Below are positions 22,872 to 35,774 of a DNA stretch of 64,000 bases, piece by piece (positions within the stretch are counted from its first letter, which is position 1; every line of letters begins with the position of its first letter). The notes under the pieces were generated by a model, which made no database searches, was not told where the DNA came from, and saw only the letters and a program-made list of their open reading frames with translations. Source of the stretch: Leptasterias polaris (lineage: Eukaryota > Echinodermata > Asteroidea > Forcipulatida > Asteriidae); NCBI GenBank assembly GCA_037783415.1, contig JAZGTN010000052.1, positions 2,728,001-2,792,000 on the forward strand. The letters run 5' to 3'. The position numbers and the translations under genes were made by a program.

Positions 22872-25800
22872 ATGGGGGACACACTGTCCAAACAACCGAG
22901 TGCCAGTGCAACTCCTAGTGCCGCACTCAGTATTATATCAAGCCCCAGTGAGTCACCTAGCCGCCAAGCCAGCATCCGGACGATCCACAGTGCCACACCG
23001 GTGCATAGCCGCCAAGCCAGCATCCGGTCGAACCACGGTAACACACCGGTCCATAGCCGCCAAGCCAGCATCCGATCGAGCAACGGTGCCACAACAATTC
23101 CTCGTGCAACACCAAGCATTCAAATCGAAATGGCCAACAACGGTAAGCTTGGATTGTATGAAATAAAGTTTGAAATGGTAGGCCTACGACAACTCTCCGT
23201 GGAAACTAAACATTGAAGTTATATAGGGCTTACCGGCGGTAGAAAACCTACTCTCAGACAGCTGAGCTGCAAATGCGTATTGGAGTCTAGTACCAAACCA
23301 TACCAAACCCTACAAACTACCACTCACAAAAACGCCAATTTATATTTTGTCCGAACACGTTTTTAATCAGACAAGGAATTAAATATTGTTTAAGGGTTAC
23401 AAAATACCCAGACTGGTTGATTATCTCTTTCTTTTGAACTCACCAAGTGTACACAACAGTCGTTTCACCCCTACATGTGTTGTTGCACAATTTGGACGAC
23501 AAGTATAATGGAAAGTGCCATCACAAACATTGGTATGCAAAAAGAGAAGGGCAAAAAACAGAAAGGCATAATTATGATAACATAATTTTTCCGTAGCCGG
23601 TAAGGACTGTATAGGCATACAGATTAACGAAGAGGGCAAGACACCGGTTGAATTTGAGAAATATTGAACATGAGAGGCGTACTTTAATTTTTTACAAGAT
23701 TAACTTTTTAGTGGGCACAATTAAAACTGTAATTTCCGATAATTTGCATTTAATCTCTTAAACAAGCCCATTTTCAGTGCTCTTGTTGTACCATAAACCT
23801 GATTTGCAAAGTTCTTTCCTCAACACAAGAACTGGATTCACTAGTATAGTGTGTGTCAGCCATTGACTTATACTAACACACTGTGTTACCTGAGGTGTAC
23901 AATGGAGTTGGTCAAGCGTGCTACTCTTATCACCATTGTGGCTCTATTCAATTGCATAGGTCAAAACCTATAGAAAATGCAGTGTCCACTGTACCTTGAA
24001 ATACAATGAACCAAATCTACATGCAGTACCATGGAAGTCAACTCGATATCTTGGAGCACGTGTTGCCTTCTATGACAACCAGCGTTTCCACTTCTAAGGA
24101 AATTTCCTTATTTTAAGGAAATTTTAACGTCCTAAGGAAATTTCTAAGGAAACAAAAAATCTAAGGAGATTTAAGGAAATTTCAAAAATCTAAGGAAATT
24201 TTAAGGAAATTTCACCATTTTAAGAAAAATTTAAAGAAATTTGAGAATAAAAGCAAATCATACAAAAAAACCCCAATAAAACATGAAAACTGGCCATTTT
24301 TAGGGTTCATATCAGCGAAAAATGGCGCAGTGAGATCGATCACGGCTGGGAACGAGGTTGGTTGCTTATAGTGCGTACCATAGAATTAGAACCCGGTCGG
24401 TGCGTACTAAAAGCATCGCTCCACTGCTGCGCCTGGCGCCCCCAAGTAATTAGTCTGGTTTCGATTGCATCGTAGGCTGAGCCCAGGCCTGATATGCGGC
24501 GGGGTCGCGCATCCACACTACTACCGACCACATGATGACTGTGTGTGTGGTTTGCACGTCGTAGATTTTGCATACTGTACATTGTACATGTTGTGTTGTT
24601 GGTTCATTGCTGTTTGACTAAAATTGGGACTGGTATACTATGACAATTTTCATCAATTACCATCAATAGTTTAAGTTATTTTATCTAAGGAAATTTTAAG
24701 GAAATCCTCCCAAAACTCTAAGGAAATTTCTTTTAATCTAAGGAAAAAATTATGTCAATCTAAGGAAATTCAATTTTGGGAAGTGGAAGCACTGATGACA
24801 ACTCAACAGCTACATTTCAACTAAAGCTACTTGTGGCCGGAGATGTAAATCCTAATCCTGGACCTATGACGCAGGATTGCTCTGAAATTAATCAAACTAC
24901 CAAGCTCGATCCTGGAAATCAGCGAATACTTTACGACAAGAATTTCCTTGTTCAACTCAACCACTCGGGTACCAATCCACACTTACACAACAGATTACCA
25001 CCTGATGTCTGGAATAACATTATAGATCTAGGAATATCCATAAAACATCGATCCCACCGTGGTAAGAGAGCTGGAAAGAGAAAACAGCGGCCAATCCAGG
25101 TCCTCATTTCCTCGCGAGTTTCACATTCCTACATGTATAAACATAGCTCTCCTGGAATCAACCACTGCAATTTAAAGCCAATTCGTAGGTACAACCCCAA
25201 TATTCAATCTGGCAAAACTATGTGTCTATGGAATGCCCACTCTGTAAGAAACAAGGCACTGATCACATGTGACTACATGATTGAACATGACATTGATGTT
25301 TTAATTATCACCGAATCTTGGCTGAAAGCTGATGATGAAGTCATCATGGCAGAATGTACTCCACCTGGATATGCGTTACTGAATTCCCCCCGTATGACTG
25401 GAATGGGGGTGGTATCGCATCCATTTTCAAATCCACGCTTAAACTATTGACAAAGAAGGTTACTCAAGACTACACAACATTTGAGCACAGTCATATTGTT
25501 AATGCTTCGTCAACACTGCATATTTTCACTGTCTATCGACCACCACCCTCACAAGCCAATGGGTTCACATTCCCTGCCTTCTTGGAAGAATTTGACAACT
25601 TTTTGACCGAAATATCCCTACTACCTGGGAAACTGCTCCTATTAGGAGACTTCAACATCCATGTTGACACACCTTCAAAGACAGATGTAGCCGCTTTTCT
25701 ACAATTGGTGTCTGCAGCTAATCTGCAGCAGCATGTCACTGGACCAACTCATGAATTAGGGCACACTCTAGACTTAGTGTTTACAAGATTCGCTGAGACA

Positions 25801-28800
25801 CTAATTGACAGCTGCACTGTTCATAACGCTCTTATGTCAGATCACTCCGTCATCACTCTAGTGCTGAACATGCCTAAACCAACTCAAGAGCATGTGACGT
25901 TGTCGTCAAGGAACTATCGAGCAATCGACAGAGAGAGCTTCGTAATTTCACTTACAGAGGTAGCTCAATCTTTCTGCTACCACGGTGACTCAAATGCTGC
26001 ATTTGAATGGTACAATACGAAGATGAAAGAACTTCTTGATTCAGTTGCCCCCGTGTCTCAGAGATCCTGTTCAGTTCGTAGAAAGATGCCATGGTACAGC
26101 AAAGAAATACACATAGCCCGCCGTATGAAACGTAGGGCGGAAAGCAAATGGAGAAAATCTCACTCCTTTGATGACAGACAGGTATTTCTATCAGAAAAGC
26201 GGAAATGTTCCAATCTGATATGCCGCAGCAAGATCAGCTACTTTAAGAATAAGCTGTCTTCGTGTGACAGTAAGGAATTGTACCGGACATTAGATCTTTT
26301 GTTAAATCGTAATCGTCCGTCATTTCCAGTTCATGATTGTGCTAAAACCCTCTCAAATCAATTTTCCACGTACTTCGCTGACAAGATCACTACAATCCGA
26401 CATAAACTAGAATTCATGCATTCTAATAACAAGTTTCCTGATTCAACGTCGATTAACTTTTCACCACTGTCATGCTTCGCTCCAGCTACTGAAGAGGAAG
26501 TGCTGAACGTTATCAAACGATCGCCTAACAAATCAAGTATCTTGGACCCGATTCCAACGTGGCTCCTTAAGGAGAAGGAGAATATTATATGTCTGCTTCC
26601 TGTTTTTACTGAAATAATAAACTCATCCTTGTCAACAGGCACCTTCCCATCCGCTGCAAGATGTGCAATCATTAGACCAATCCTCAAGAAAGCATCTTTA
26701 GACAAAAATCATCTCAATAACTACAGGCCAGTGTCAAATCTTACGTTCCTTGGTAAGATCCTGGAAAAAATCATCTGTTCCAGATTGACCGGCCACATGA
26801 ACACAAATAACCTGACAGATCCTTACCAGTCGGCATATAAGTCAAATCACAGTACAGAAACTGCGCTGATCATAGTGAAGAACGAAATAATGGCTGCCCT
26901 TGACTCGAACCAAGTAGTTTTGCTTGTCTTATTGGATCTGTCAGCAGCATTCGACACCATCGATCGCCAGATTCTGTTATCACGCCTGTCACAACGAGTC
27001 GGTGTTCGCGATTTAGCTCTTCAGTGGTTTGAATCCTACCTCGCTGATTGGTCCACCAGAGTTGATGTAGAGGGGGTGTTGTCAATCCCTTCACTGGTCA
27101 CAACTGGACTACCACAAGGATCAGTGTTCGGACCACTTGGGTACACCATCTACACTTTACCTGTCGGTGACATAGCACGCCATCATCATGTGTCATACCA
27201 CACCTATGCAGATGACACGCAGCTGTATGTCACATTTGATCCCAAAACTCCTGGAAACCAAGAGGCGGCAATGAAAACATTATCATCATGTATATCTGAT
27301 ATCCAATCTTGGATGACATTTAACAAACTCAAACTTAATGAAGAAAAAACAGAATTTCTCATTATAGGCTCACAATGGAACCTGAAGCGCATTCGTAGTG
27401 AAAGCTTGACTGTTGGTAGTGCATCAATAACACCCTCTGAGTCAGCAAGAAACCTTGGGGCTTACTTCGACTCCAATATGTCTATGTCTCCACATGTGAA
27501 TCATGTTTGTAACAGTTTACGGTTTCATCTCAAAAGCATATCTCGAATCAGAAAATTCATCGATCAAAACACTTGTCACCACGCTGTACGTAGCTTAGTA
27601 CTTTCACGGTTAGACTACTGCAACGGACTCCTAACATCAGTTCCAGCAGCACAATTGAAACGGCTACAGAGCCTACAAAATTGGGCTGCTCGCATTATTT
27701 TTCAAGCAGATCGGCATCATGACCCTATTCCCCTCATGAAATCCCTTCACTGGTTACCTGTTCAAAGAAGAATTCGTTTCAAGATTATTCTACTTGTGTT
27801 TAAAACATTCATTAATCAGTCACCAGATTACATTAATAACTGTCTTCAGCGTCATCGACCATCTCGTCATAATCTCCGCTCCAATTCGGATCCTTTCAGG
27901 CTAACAATCCCAAGAACTCACAACCGTGCCGGAGACAGAACATTCACAGTCTTCGCTGCTAAAGAATGGAACAATATTCCCACCTACATTAAATCTGCCA
28001 GCTCAATTGTACATTTCAAGAAATTACTCAAGACTTACCTGTTCCATTAATAATTATTGTATTATTAATTTTATTCTTTCTCATTAACATTGTAAGCGCT
28101 GTGATTTTGTTTTACAAAGTAGAGCGTATTTAAATGCCCGGTATTATTATTATTATTATTTACTGGTTTTTTACGAGATAATCTGACGTGTTTATGGGTG
28201 TAAAAACAAAAACATTGTCTGCGTGTAAATGGAAAAACGTTTTTAAAAACGTTGAAGTTTTCATAAGTTATCATAGAGTGTAACATTTTACTCATAATCT
28301 CAAAAGTCAAGAATTTAGGGGAGGGGTCACTCAGGGAGGGGGTGGGGAGGAGGAGATGAGGATATCAATATGGGGTGGGGCATGTGCCCCTTTATGATAC
28401 ACCACTGCATGTAGAAAGTTGTTTTCATTTTTTTTTTTTGGAGTAGCGACTTATAACATACAAGGATTGGCGCATTTGGACTTTACTTTTCACGGGAGGC
28501 AATGTGTTTCATCCCTCCTATTACTAAGGCAACAGCATTGGCAGGATGCACCAACTTCATAATGCAATCTGAGCAAAAATGATCTCTGTGGCATCAACGA
28601 CACCAGAGGAGACATCGGGGCGTACCGTGGGTAGAGCAAGAATGTGGGGTGCGGCAAAAACCATTGTCTAAATTCGCACGTCGTTTCATACAGCTGCATT
28701 ACAAAAAACACACAAATACTTTATTTCATTATGATCATTTTATCAGCACATGTAGTTGAGGTCAAACACATAAGTAAATACGGTTATTTGTTCTTACTGG

Positions 28801-31800
28801 TGGTGCCCTTGTGGAAGTATCAAAGTTCATCAATAAACTGCCCAGACAGTCAGATAGGTAAACTCAGTAAAGTTGAATTTGTCTTTTAAAATAAAATAAG
28901 ATTAACAAACGGTTCATCATGTATAAGTGCGATCACAACAGGTAGGCCCTATACACACAGTCTGTTTAAACTTCGGTAATGCATAACAGTGCCAAGCCAA
29001 ACATTTTTTTGAATGACAAATAATCTGTGGAAAAGGTTCAATCAAGATTCCAACAAGAAAATACACCAGAAGAACTGAAAACTTTTCTATCTTAGAATTA
29101 TTGAAGCTGGCAATAGTATTTCAAGCTTGTTGTAAATGTTCAGTGATCTTAATCATTGTGTAGATCACAAGCCTGAGGAAACCTGTAAACAGGGGGTGCT
29201 TTTGATGTGAAACACTGGTGTTAATAACCCAAACTCTTCCACGATGAGTGTTATGGGTTCTTTTACGTGCACTACCGATCCTTGTCCACAAAATATATGT
29301 AATTAAAAGTATCTTGCTCAAGGAGCAACAAGTGCCACGACCGGGACGCGTATTTTTTTCCCAGGAGAGATGAGGCCACTAAGCATAAATTGGCGTGTTT
29401 TCTACCAAAATCAGTCTTTTTAAAATTTATTACGCGACCGGGACACGAACTCATACTCTGCTGATCAGAAACACCAGTTGAGTCCTGTGCTCTTAATTAA
29501 CGGTACTGCTCATCAGCCACGACACGCCAATAATCTATATTAATAGCTTTAGGCGGTGACGTATAGACATTTTGGTGGTTGGGAAGTAAATAATAATTTA
29601 GAGGATTTGTTTATTTCATTACAATGTACATTCTATAAGTTGATGTAAACCGAACCATATCGTCCGTTATTGAGCTTAGGATCTGACCGTGGTGCTCGCA
29701 AACATGAAATATTGGAAATTACGACTACTCGCGAATTCCTTCCATTTTGTAGGATTGGGTTTGAAATTCAATGACTGATTTGAACTAAAACATTAATTTT
29801 TTTGCCAAAGGATTTTATACAGTAGGCCTACTGTATAAATTGTTATGTTGATTTTATTCAATCTTATTTGGGAGTGAGAAGGTGGTGGGTGGTGGGAAAA
29901 AAGGCTTTGAGCCAGGGATCAATCCCCCGTTCCATTTGGTTTAATATAGGTTTTTGTTGTACATCACAATCAGTGCATACCTTACCATTGAGATGCACAG
30001 CGGGATTTTAATGTCTTTGCAAAAGTGTGTTCACCCGTGAGGGGTTCGACCGAATGGCGACTTCAGCCCCCTACACTAATCCAATACCACCTTATCAAAA
30101 TAAAAGGATATTCAAAATAAGCTTCTACCAAAAGTGCTCTCAACAAAACTTTCGGTCTTTAATACGTGGGACCGGAATGGGAGAAGTGAAAGGGACTCTT
30201 GTGTGAAAGAATGTGGTTAAAGGGACACTTTGCCTTAGATTTGGGCCATTACAAAGCGTTTGTGAAATGAATATGGTTGGAAGGGTATTTTAAAAGATAA
30301 ATATAATGATCCACACAAATACCCCTCGAAATGTGTGGTTTTCTTCTTTAACTTGGTGAACTAACAGTAACACGGTCTGCCATTTTGTGGAGACAAATGC
30401 TTTTTACAGTACAGAGCGTCAAATCCAAGGCAACGTGTCCCTTAAAGCATGGGCCAAGAGATCTGAACTTTCACCAGTAGCCAATTTCATAGAATTGCAC
30501 ATCAAGTTGTGACTGCAGGGCCCGTGTCAAATGTCATTAATACGAAGCCCGGGAAGGGACAGTGGTAAGAAAAAAAATTGCGGGGACTAATTCGCCATCT
30601 TGAAGGCTAAATTGTTTTGTCATTAGCTATACTTTATGAAGGTTGTCCCCAAGTACAAAAACGACACAACAATGATTATTATACTATTTACAATTGTTTC
30701 CTTTTTTCCCTTTCCCCAAAATGATACAGATGGCGACGCTGAACCCGGTCTGGAGGTCACGACCGACGGAGCCAAACTAAAAGACATAGAGACCACGGTG
30801 GAATCGGACATCTACGATATGGGACCTCAATTAAAGGTTGGAAGAAGAAACAAAGTGGTTCACCTTTATTGACAAAATAATACGGCTTTGGTATTAGTTT
30901 TTATTAATTTTTTAAATTTTTAGATATCTAATAGAAAGCTCACTGAATACAACATTTACAAAAGTACCAATCCTCAAGGGAAATCGTTCCGCCCTAAGTC
31001 ATGGGAAATACTTGTTGAGAGAATATGATACAAATACCTCACAAATCACCTTTGCTTCTTTTTAATTCGACTGCTTCATTCGATGTGAATGCACACAAAG
31101 TCCCCTTCGAATACTTGAAAGGTTTTGTGCTATGACAGCGCCCTCTTGTGAATCAACTTCCTTCTGCCCATGTTAATTTATGTTACTGTCATCGGGGGAG
31201 CTTGGATACTCACACGGCGGGGGCGTGCCACCGAAAGGTGATGTGCCACCGAAAGGTGATGTGCCACCGAACGTAATGTGACCCTTTCAAACTCAAGCAT
31301 ACCCTGCAATAAAGTGGGCTTGTGTTTTGACAAATTAAATCACTCTAAGCATGTACAAGTTATTGTCCTACAATTTATTATTAGCTAACACTTTTCTTTT
31401 GTAGGTTGAATATGATGATGTCTTCGCTGCACCGGATGACTACAACTTATTTAAGTCCGTCACTGATATTAACAGAACGATCTTTAATAACACCCAGGTT
31501 CGTATTCTAACGTTCACTTTAAAAAGAACACCAAATGGCGCAAAGTTACACTAAACACCGCAGTCTGACCGCTGAAGTGTTTTAATCAAATTGCTTTTCC
31601 CCGGTGACGAAGAAAGTCATCATACAAAAAAGTGACCCACAAGATATTATGCTTGATAGAAAATGATGCAAGGGAGAACATCTGATTTCATACTAATGGA
31701 AGCAAACAAGTAAATAGTCCAAATGCAACATAGAACCATCAAGCTAAAAAATAAACAAACGTAGATTACACCCTGCCTAATGAAACCCAGGGAATATTTC

Positions 31801-32423
31801 CACGAAATACAAGCAACACGAAATATGCTATAGAAGGAACTCAAATGAGTGCAGAGGGACACGGTGGAGCGGACCTACTGACCACGAGGAGAGGGGCCTA
31901 CCGACCAGTTGAGGGGCGGGGGGTGACATACTGACAGTGGGGGAGGTGACCAACTGACGGGGGCGGGGGGGGGGGGGGGAGGAGTGATGGTATCATGCCG
32001 TAACCCCAAAAAGTTGTTAAATAACAGTGAATTTAGAGTAAAAAAGAACAATATTGATGAGACCAGAGGTAGATTTAGTTTGATGGTAAAAAATAATTTC
32101 ACTCTTTTTGGTCTACTCCTCAGGTGGTAGTCTACAGCATCTTCACCGTCATCATAGGAATCTTCTTGTCCTTCGTCTGGGCGATTGTCTTCGGTCTACT
32201 CAATGTGATTTCGATATTCGTCTTGCAACCGGCATCCAAGGTGTTCTTCATCCTCCTGCGCGTTGCAGGGATGATCTTCAAGGCGCTGATCGGTTCGTTC
32301 TGCGACCCGTGTTACCGCTCTGCTGCCCTCGTTTTATCACGTATCAATGTGGCTGCCCTGACCGCTACGGAGGCAAAGCCAGTCGGCATGAGAATCTACA
32401 ACTCAAATCTTCAAATCGTCTAA
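22872..32423 (+). CDS. Caveolin family protein A, long N-terminal region
   Basis: Four exons: 22872-23142, 30730-30836, 31405-31497 and 32124-32423, encoding 256 residues with phases 1, 0 and 0. Caveolins are hairpin membrane proteins that coat caveolae. The last exon encodes the hydrophobic hairpin (IGIFLSFVWAIVFGLL) followed by FCDPCYRSAALVLSRI, the C-terminal caveolin pattern. Exon 3 has YDDVFAAP, matching the family motif FEDVIAEP. Exon 1 is unusual: a Ser/Thr-rich stretch with three copies of SRQASIR in about 16-residue repeats, a pattern typical of basophilic kinase or 14-3-3 sites. Intron 1 (7.6 kb) contains a LINE. Exon 1 is joined on phase and position only, so it could belong to another transcript. 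The hairpin exon is secure. Confidence 0.8.
22960..23095 (+). repeat. Coding minisatellite, 48-51 bp unit, three copies
   Basis: CGCCAAGCCAGCATCCGG recurs at about 22963, 23011 and 23059 inside the first exon of caveolin A. The repeats stay in frame and encode the three SRQASIR motifs. Confidence 0.8.
24094..24775. repeat. Degenerate array of AAGGAAATTT units flanking a 440-bp insert
   Basis: About a dozen copies of CTAAGGAAATTT-like units occur in two blocks, 24094-24245 and 24683-24775. A unique-looking segment separates them. Bases 24095-24110 are a perfect 16-bp palindrome (TAAGGAAATTTCCTTA). The right block runs straight into the LINE. Confidence 0.65.
24776..28162 (+). mobile_element. 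CR1/L2-type LINE, 5'-truncated, with 2A-like motif and one frameshift
   Basis: The 5' frame (about 24776-25450) has GDVNPNPGP, which resembles 2A ribosome-skipping motifs. It is followed by the start of an apurinic endonuclease domain (NAHSVRNK, then ITESWL). The frame shifts at a G-run (25405-25409), and the 25354-28050 frame continues with LLLGDFNIHVD and SDHSVITL. The reverse transcriptase then follows (NYRPVSNL, LDLSAAFDTID, GLPQGSVFGP, YADDTQLY), and a C-terminal region with RLDYCNGLL and LHWLPVQRRI. The 3' end has a GCGCTGTGATTTTG-type stem and an (ATT)n tail near 28141-28162. No start ATG is visible at the 5' end (the frame opens at TTG after an in-frame stop), so the copy is truncated. 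It lies in caveolin A intron 1. Confidence 0.92.
28163..30216. other. Caveolin A intron 1, right part
   Basis: No exon is recognised. It contains a degraded family-B SINE at about 29120-29525 and otherwise AT-rich sequence with short frames. Confidence 0.5.
29120..29525 (-). repeat. tRNA-derived SINE, family B (rearranged copy)
   Basis: It carries the family-B body (AGGAAACCTGTAAACAGG, GGTTCTTTTACGTGCACTAC). The reversed tRNA-Leu-like head is near 29440-29525 (GGGACACGAACTCATACTC ... CCACGACACGCC). A roughly 90-bp block containing the 'gaccgggac' phrase is duplicated within it, making it longer than other copies. Confidence 0.65.
30217..30445. mobile_element. TTAA-bounded short inverted-repeat element
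   Basis: TTAAAGGGACACTTTGCCTT at the left end matches, inverted, AAGGCAACGTGTCCCTTAA at the right end. It is 229 bp long with TTAA at both borders and no coding content. It lies in caveolin A intron 1, near exon 2. Confidence 0.75.
31210..31270 (+). repeat. 20-bp tandem repeat
   Basis: The unit GTGCCACCGAAAGGTGAT occurs about three times in caveolin A intron 2. Confidence 0.7.
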
Positions 32424-32525
32424 ATCTGACGGTCATTTTTAGTAAATTTTAATACTAGCTTTTGTATTCTCAACAAAAACCTGGTCCAAATTTGATGCAC
32501 ATGCCAAACACACAGATGTTATTCT
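32424..32525. other. Caveolin A 3' flank
   Basis: The sequence after the TAA stop is AT-rich. No clear AATAAA signal is seen before the TTAA-bounded element begins. Confidence 0.4.
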
Positions 32526-32921
32526 TTAAAGGTGCTGTATACGTTTGGTAATTGGAGCCTACTGATTGTGTTAATCCTATATTGATGTAGGTTTATAAAA
32601 TAAAACTAACCCGTGAAAATTTCATTTCAAAAGGTGGTCGCGTTTTTGAGATATCACCGAAAAACCGGAGTGAATATTTCCACGCAGGAAGAATATTCCC
32701 TATAGGAATACACAATCTGAGAAGCGTTATGGCAGTAACGCTTATCAGATTCAAATTTGTGGGGATAAAAAGTGATATACTTTTCCATAACCGCAGTACT
32801 TCGAAGTGAAAAGTTTCTCAAAATGCATTATACTTTCCAAAGCTGCTGTACTTCTTACCATGTAAGTTTTTTATTGCCATTATTTTTTATTGTCATTACC
32901 AAACGTATGCAGATCCTTTAA
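32526..32921. mobile_element. TTAA-bounded inverted-repeat element
   Basis: It begins TTAAAGGTGCTGTATACG and ends ACGTATGCAGATCCTTTAA. TTTGGTAAT and ATTACCAAA also mirror each other just inside. It is 396 bp and non-coding, 102 bp after the caveolin A stop, and could contribute to that transcript's 3' UTR. Confidence 0.75.
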
Positions 32922-33784
32922 TAACAGAGACAGGTTACCAATTAAAAAAGTTAACAGTAGTGGTCGTTGCCGCCATTTTTGATACGGCATCTGTTTCCAC
33001 CAAACATCCCAAACAATACTAGCCAGAACATCTGAAGTCACACTTCAATGCAAGGGGACATCCTAAACAATTATATATTTGTGTATACCCATTTTGTAAA
33101 TTATTAACACTGTTATAATATCCACCAACTATTTTTAATAAAAAAATAATCGAATTTTTAACTGAATAAATAAAAAATACACCCTTTATACTGAAAATCC
33201 ACCACCGCAGTTAATCCATTTTTCTTCATTAGCATCATTCCGAAACTAAAAAAAAAAAAAATCAAAGTTTAAACTTTTTAAATTGCATTCTTTGTTAAGC
33301 AAAATAATTGTGATTGTTGTAGGGCCTATCTAGTACATCGACTTAAGATACACATGTGCAGATGTCACGCCGTTTTATATTATACTACTGCCATTTTTAA
33401 TAAGTTTGTCTTCATTATATTCCTGACATTCCATCCTACGGTATATTTTCAGTTATCACTTTCTAAAACACTCGAATGACCCCCATGAAATAAGTGCCTC
33501 TTAATAATTGCTAAAATTTTTGTTGATTTTCTAAAAATGTATTCGGTAGGGTTACGTCTTGAAATTGGGTAGCTAGGGCCTACCAATCACCTACCAGCCC
33601 TTTGAAACAACGACGGTTTTGTTAATAAACTTATTTTACGCGCAATTAGTGCGACTAACATTTTTACAACTATTTAGGCTATTATAACTTTTTTTATCTC
33701 TTTTATTATGTATTGATCAGGAATGTCTATAGTACAGGGTGATATGAAGCAAGTACTTTGATTGGAAATTGTTACTGTTAACAT

Positions 33785-34125
33785 TTATTTCTGGCAATGA
33801 AACCAAGGATGCCTCATATAAGTGAACTAACTACTTGAGCTCGCAAGCCTTAGGAAACCTATAAACAAGGATGCTTGCTAATGTGAACAAGAAACACTGG
33901 GGTTAACTCCTACTCTCAATCTCTCACGGAAAGTGTTCTGGGTTCTTTTACATGCACTACTAGTCCTAATACACAGGACATACGGCATAATGTACCATCC
34001 GAAGGACAAAGCAATTATGGTATTAAAGCACTTTGCTCAAGGACACAAGTGCCACGACCGGGACTCGAACCCACACTTTGATCAGAAACACCAGAGCTCA
34101 TGTCCGGTGCTCTCGACACAACACA
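33785..34125 (-). repeat. tRNA-derived SINE, family B
   Basis: This is a good copy of the family. On the minus strand the head contains a B-box from GGGACTCGAACCCACACT reversed. The body and the 'ggatgcctcata' tail lie toward 33785. Body blocks are shared with copies near 3240, 29120 and 40570. Confidence 0.75.
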
Positions 34126-34317
34126 CAATTCACCAAACAAATATTTTTTTAAATATGTTGTTAACCAATAAAGAAAATCTAGTGAAATACCAAGCTTAAG
34201 TTTCATGGAGTGATAATTTGTACATCGCTGCAGTTAAACACCTCTCTTCCACTGTTGTGCAACGATTAGACTTGTCAAGTCGTTCAATGATTGTCGCGGT
34301 GATAGCGTAATGTTGGG

Positions 34318-34645
34318 CGACTATACTCTCGAGAACTTCAGATACTGCTGCTCCCGCGAGACTTCTGCTCTCGCGAAAACTGCCCCATCAGTGCTCGAAA
34401 AGGGGGCATGGTGTATCCATATTGTGCCTTCATTTTTTGCTTTGAATCACAGGAATTCTCCAAAGGTTTGTGTGGGGTGGGGTTACTTCTGTACAAGAAG
34501 AAATCAGTGTGCTAAAGTATTTGGGAACATTGAGATGGGGGAGGAGGGGCATCCTTTCCCCATCTCGGGCATGATGTATACCCCCATTTAAATGGGGCAG
34601 TAGTCAGGAGCCAGCTATCTCGCGATAGCAGTATAGTCACATGAG
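34318..34645. repeat. Possible inverted-repeat element
   Basis: GACTATACT at 34318 and AGTATAGTC near 34638, with GC-rich neighbours (CTCGCG / CGCGAGATAG), form short terminal inverted repeats. Part of the interior (CTTCTGTACAAGAAGAAA, TAAAGTATTTGGGAACATT) recurs near 52840-52870. The boundaries are weak. Confidence 0.4.
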
Positions 34646-35235
34646 AACCGTTTACAGAGACAAACATTTAACGACCACTATTATGTACAGAATGATACGA
34701 AAGTAAAAGTATTTTGCTGCGTATAGCTATTCTGTAATGTATACATGTATGTATCGTTTAGGTTACAGTCATATGAAACCGCTCATAGTTTATAAAACAG
34801 TTTTATCGGGAAAGTAATTTCTTCACCGTTGGGAGCGTTTATATGGAACACTCAACACCAGAACAAAAAGAAATGTTTTAGATATTTTTTCTGAACGAAT
34901 TTTAACAGATGGTGCTGTTTACAAAACGAAAAATACCACTAATCATTGGTGGATTTTTTGTTTATTAAAAATAAATATCTGTTAAGCGTCCTCGAATCTT
35001 TAAAATTAGTTATTTAAAATTGTATCAGTGAATGTTCAGGTAAACTCGGCCAGAATCAGACCAAAATGTACAACATCGCACATAAAATTTGCGAATACTA
35101 TTTGCGATTTCCCTTCATTACACGATTTCGGGAGTGAACAGTGTCACGCAGAAAGCAAAAGTGAAAGTTGTTGGTGCACGTGTTTGCAACAATAATTAGG
35201 CATGTGACAAATTGGCAAATAGGCATGTGACAAAT

Positions 35236-35385
35236 TGGCATTTGTACGGCGGCCCACAACTATCACGGCAAAAAGCAAAAGCGCCATGGCAAAATCAAAA
35301 GTGCCACGACAAAAGCAAACATGTCAACATGGCAGTTTTGCTTATGCATGTCATGGCGTGACAGTTGTGGGCCACCGTACATATT
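35236..35385. mobile_element. 150-bp inverted-repeat element
   Basis: TGTACGGCGGCCCACAACT at the left and AGTTGTGGGCCACCGTACA at the right are near-perfect inverted repeats of about 25 bp. The core is A-rich. No coding content. Confidence 0.65.
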
Positions 35386-35774
35386 TACACCTTTAGCCTA
35401 TTTTCTCTTCAGTTGTACGATCGGAACCATAACAATTTCATATTCTTATGAACTAACAGGAGAAGTTACTGCAACGTGCTCAAATATGCAGACAAACACG
35501 ACATACAGTGAGTATATATTATACAATCGTAAAGACATGTACCAATATTTAGGTCTGTTTTTCAATATGAACAAAAATTGGGACTGTCACAAAATCATGT
35601 GACTTCTTTATAGGCATATTAGGCTGCTCCATAAAAATAATGCTCAAGTTTGTGCTGTCTATCATGGTGCTTATCATCTCAATCTGCCTATCAAAGTGAA
35701 GTTCATGGATAATTACCCATCTTGTTGGCAATTCTGGATAATGGATACTTACTCCAACAAAATACGACAAAATT

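Noticed and set aside
22865..23119. Minus-strand frame antisense to caveolin A exon 1
   Set aside because: It is the shadow of an in-frame tandem repeat; only the plus strand has a start, a donor and correct phase.
35321..35602. 93-codon frame as a membrane protein
   Set aside because: It starts inside a fold-back element and has no splice context or family resemblance.
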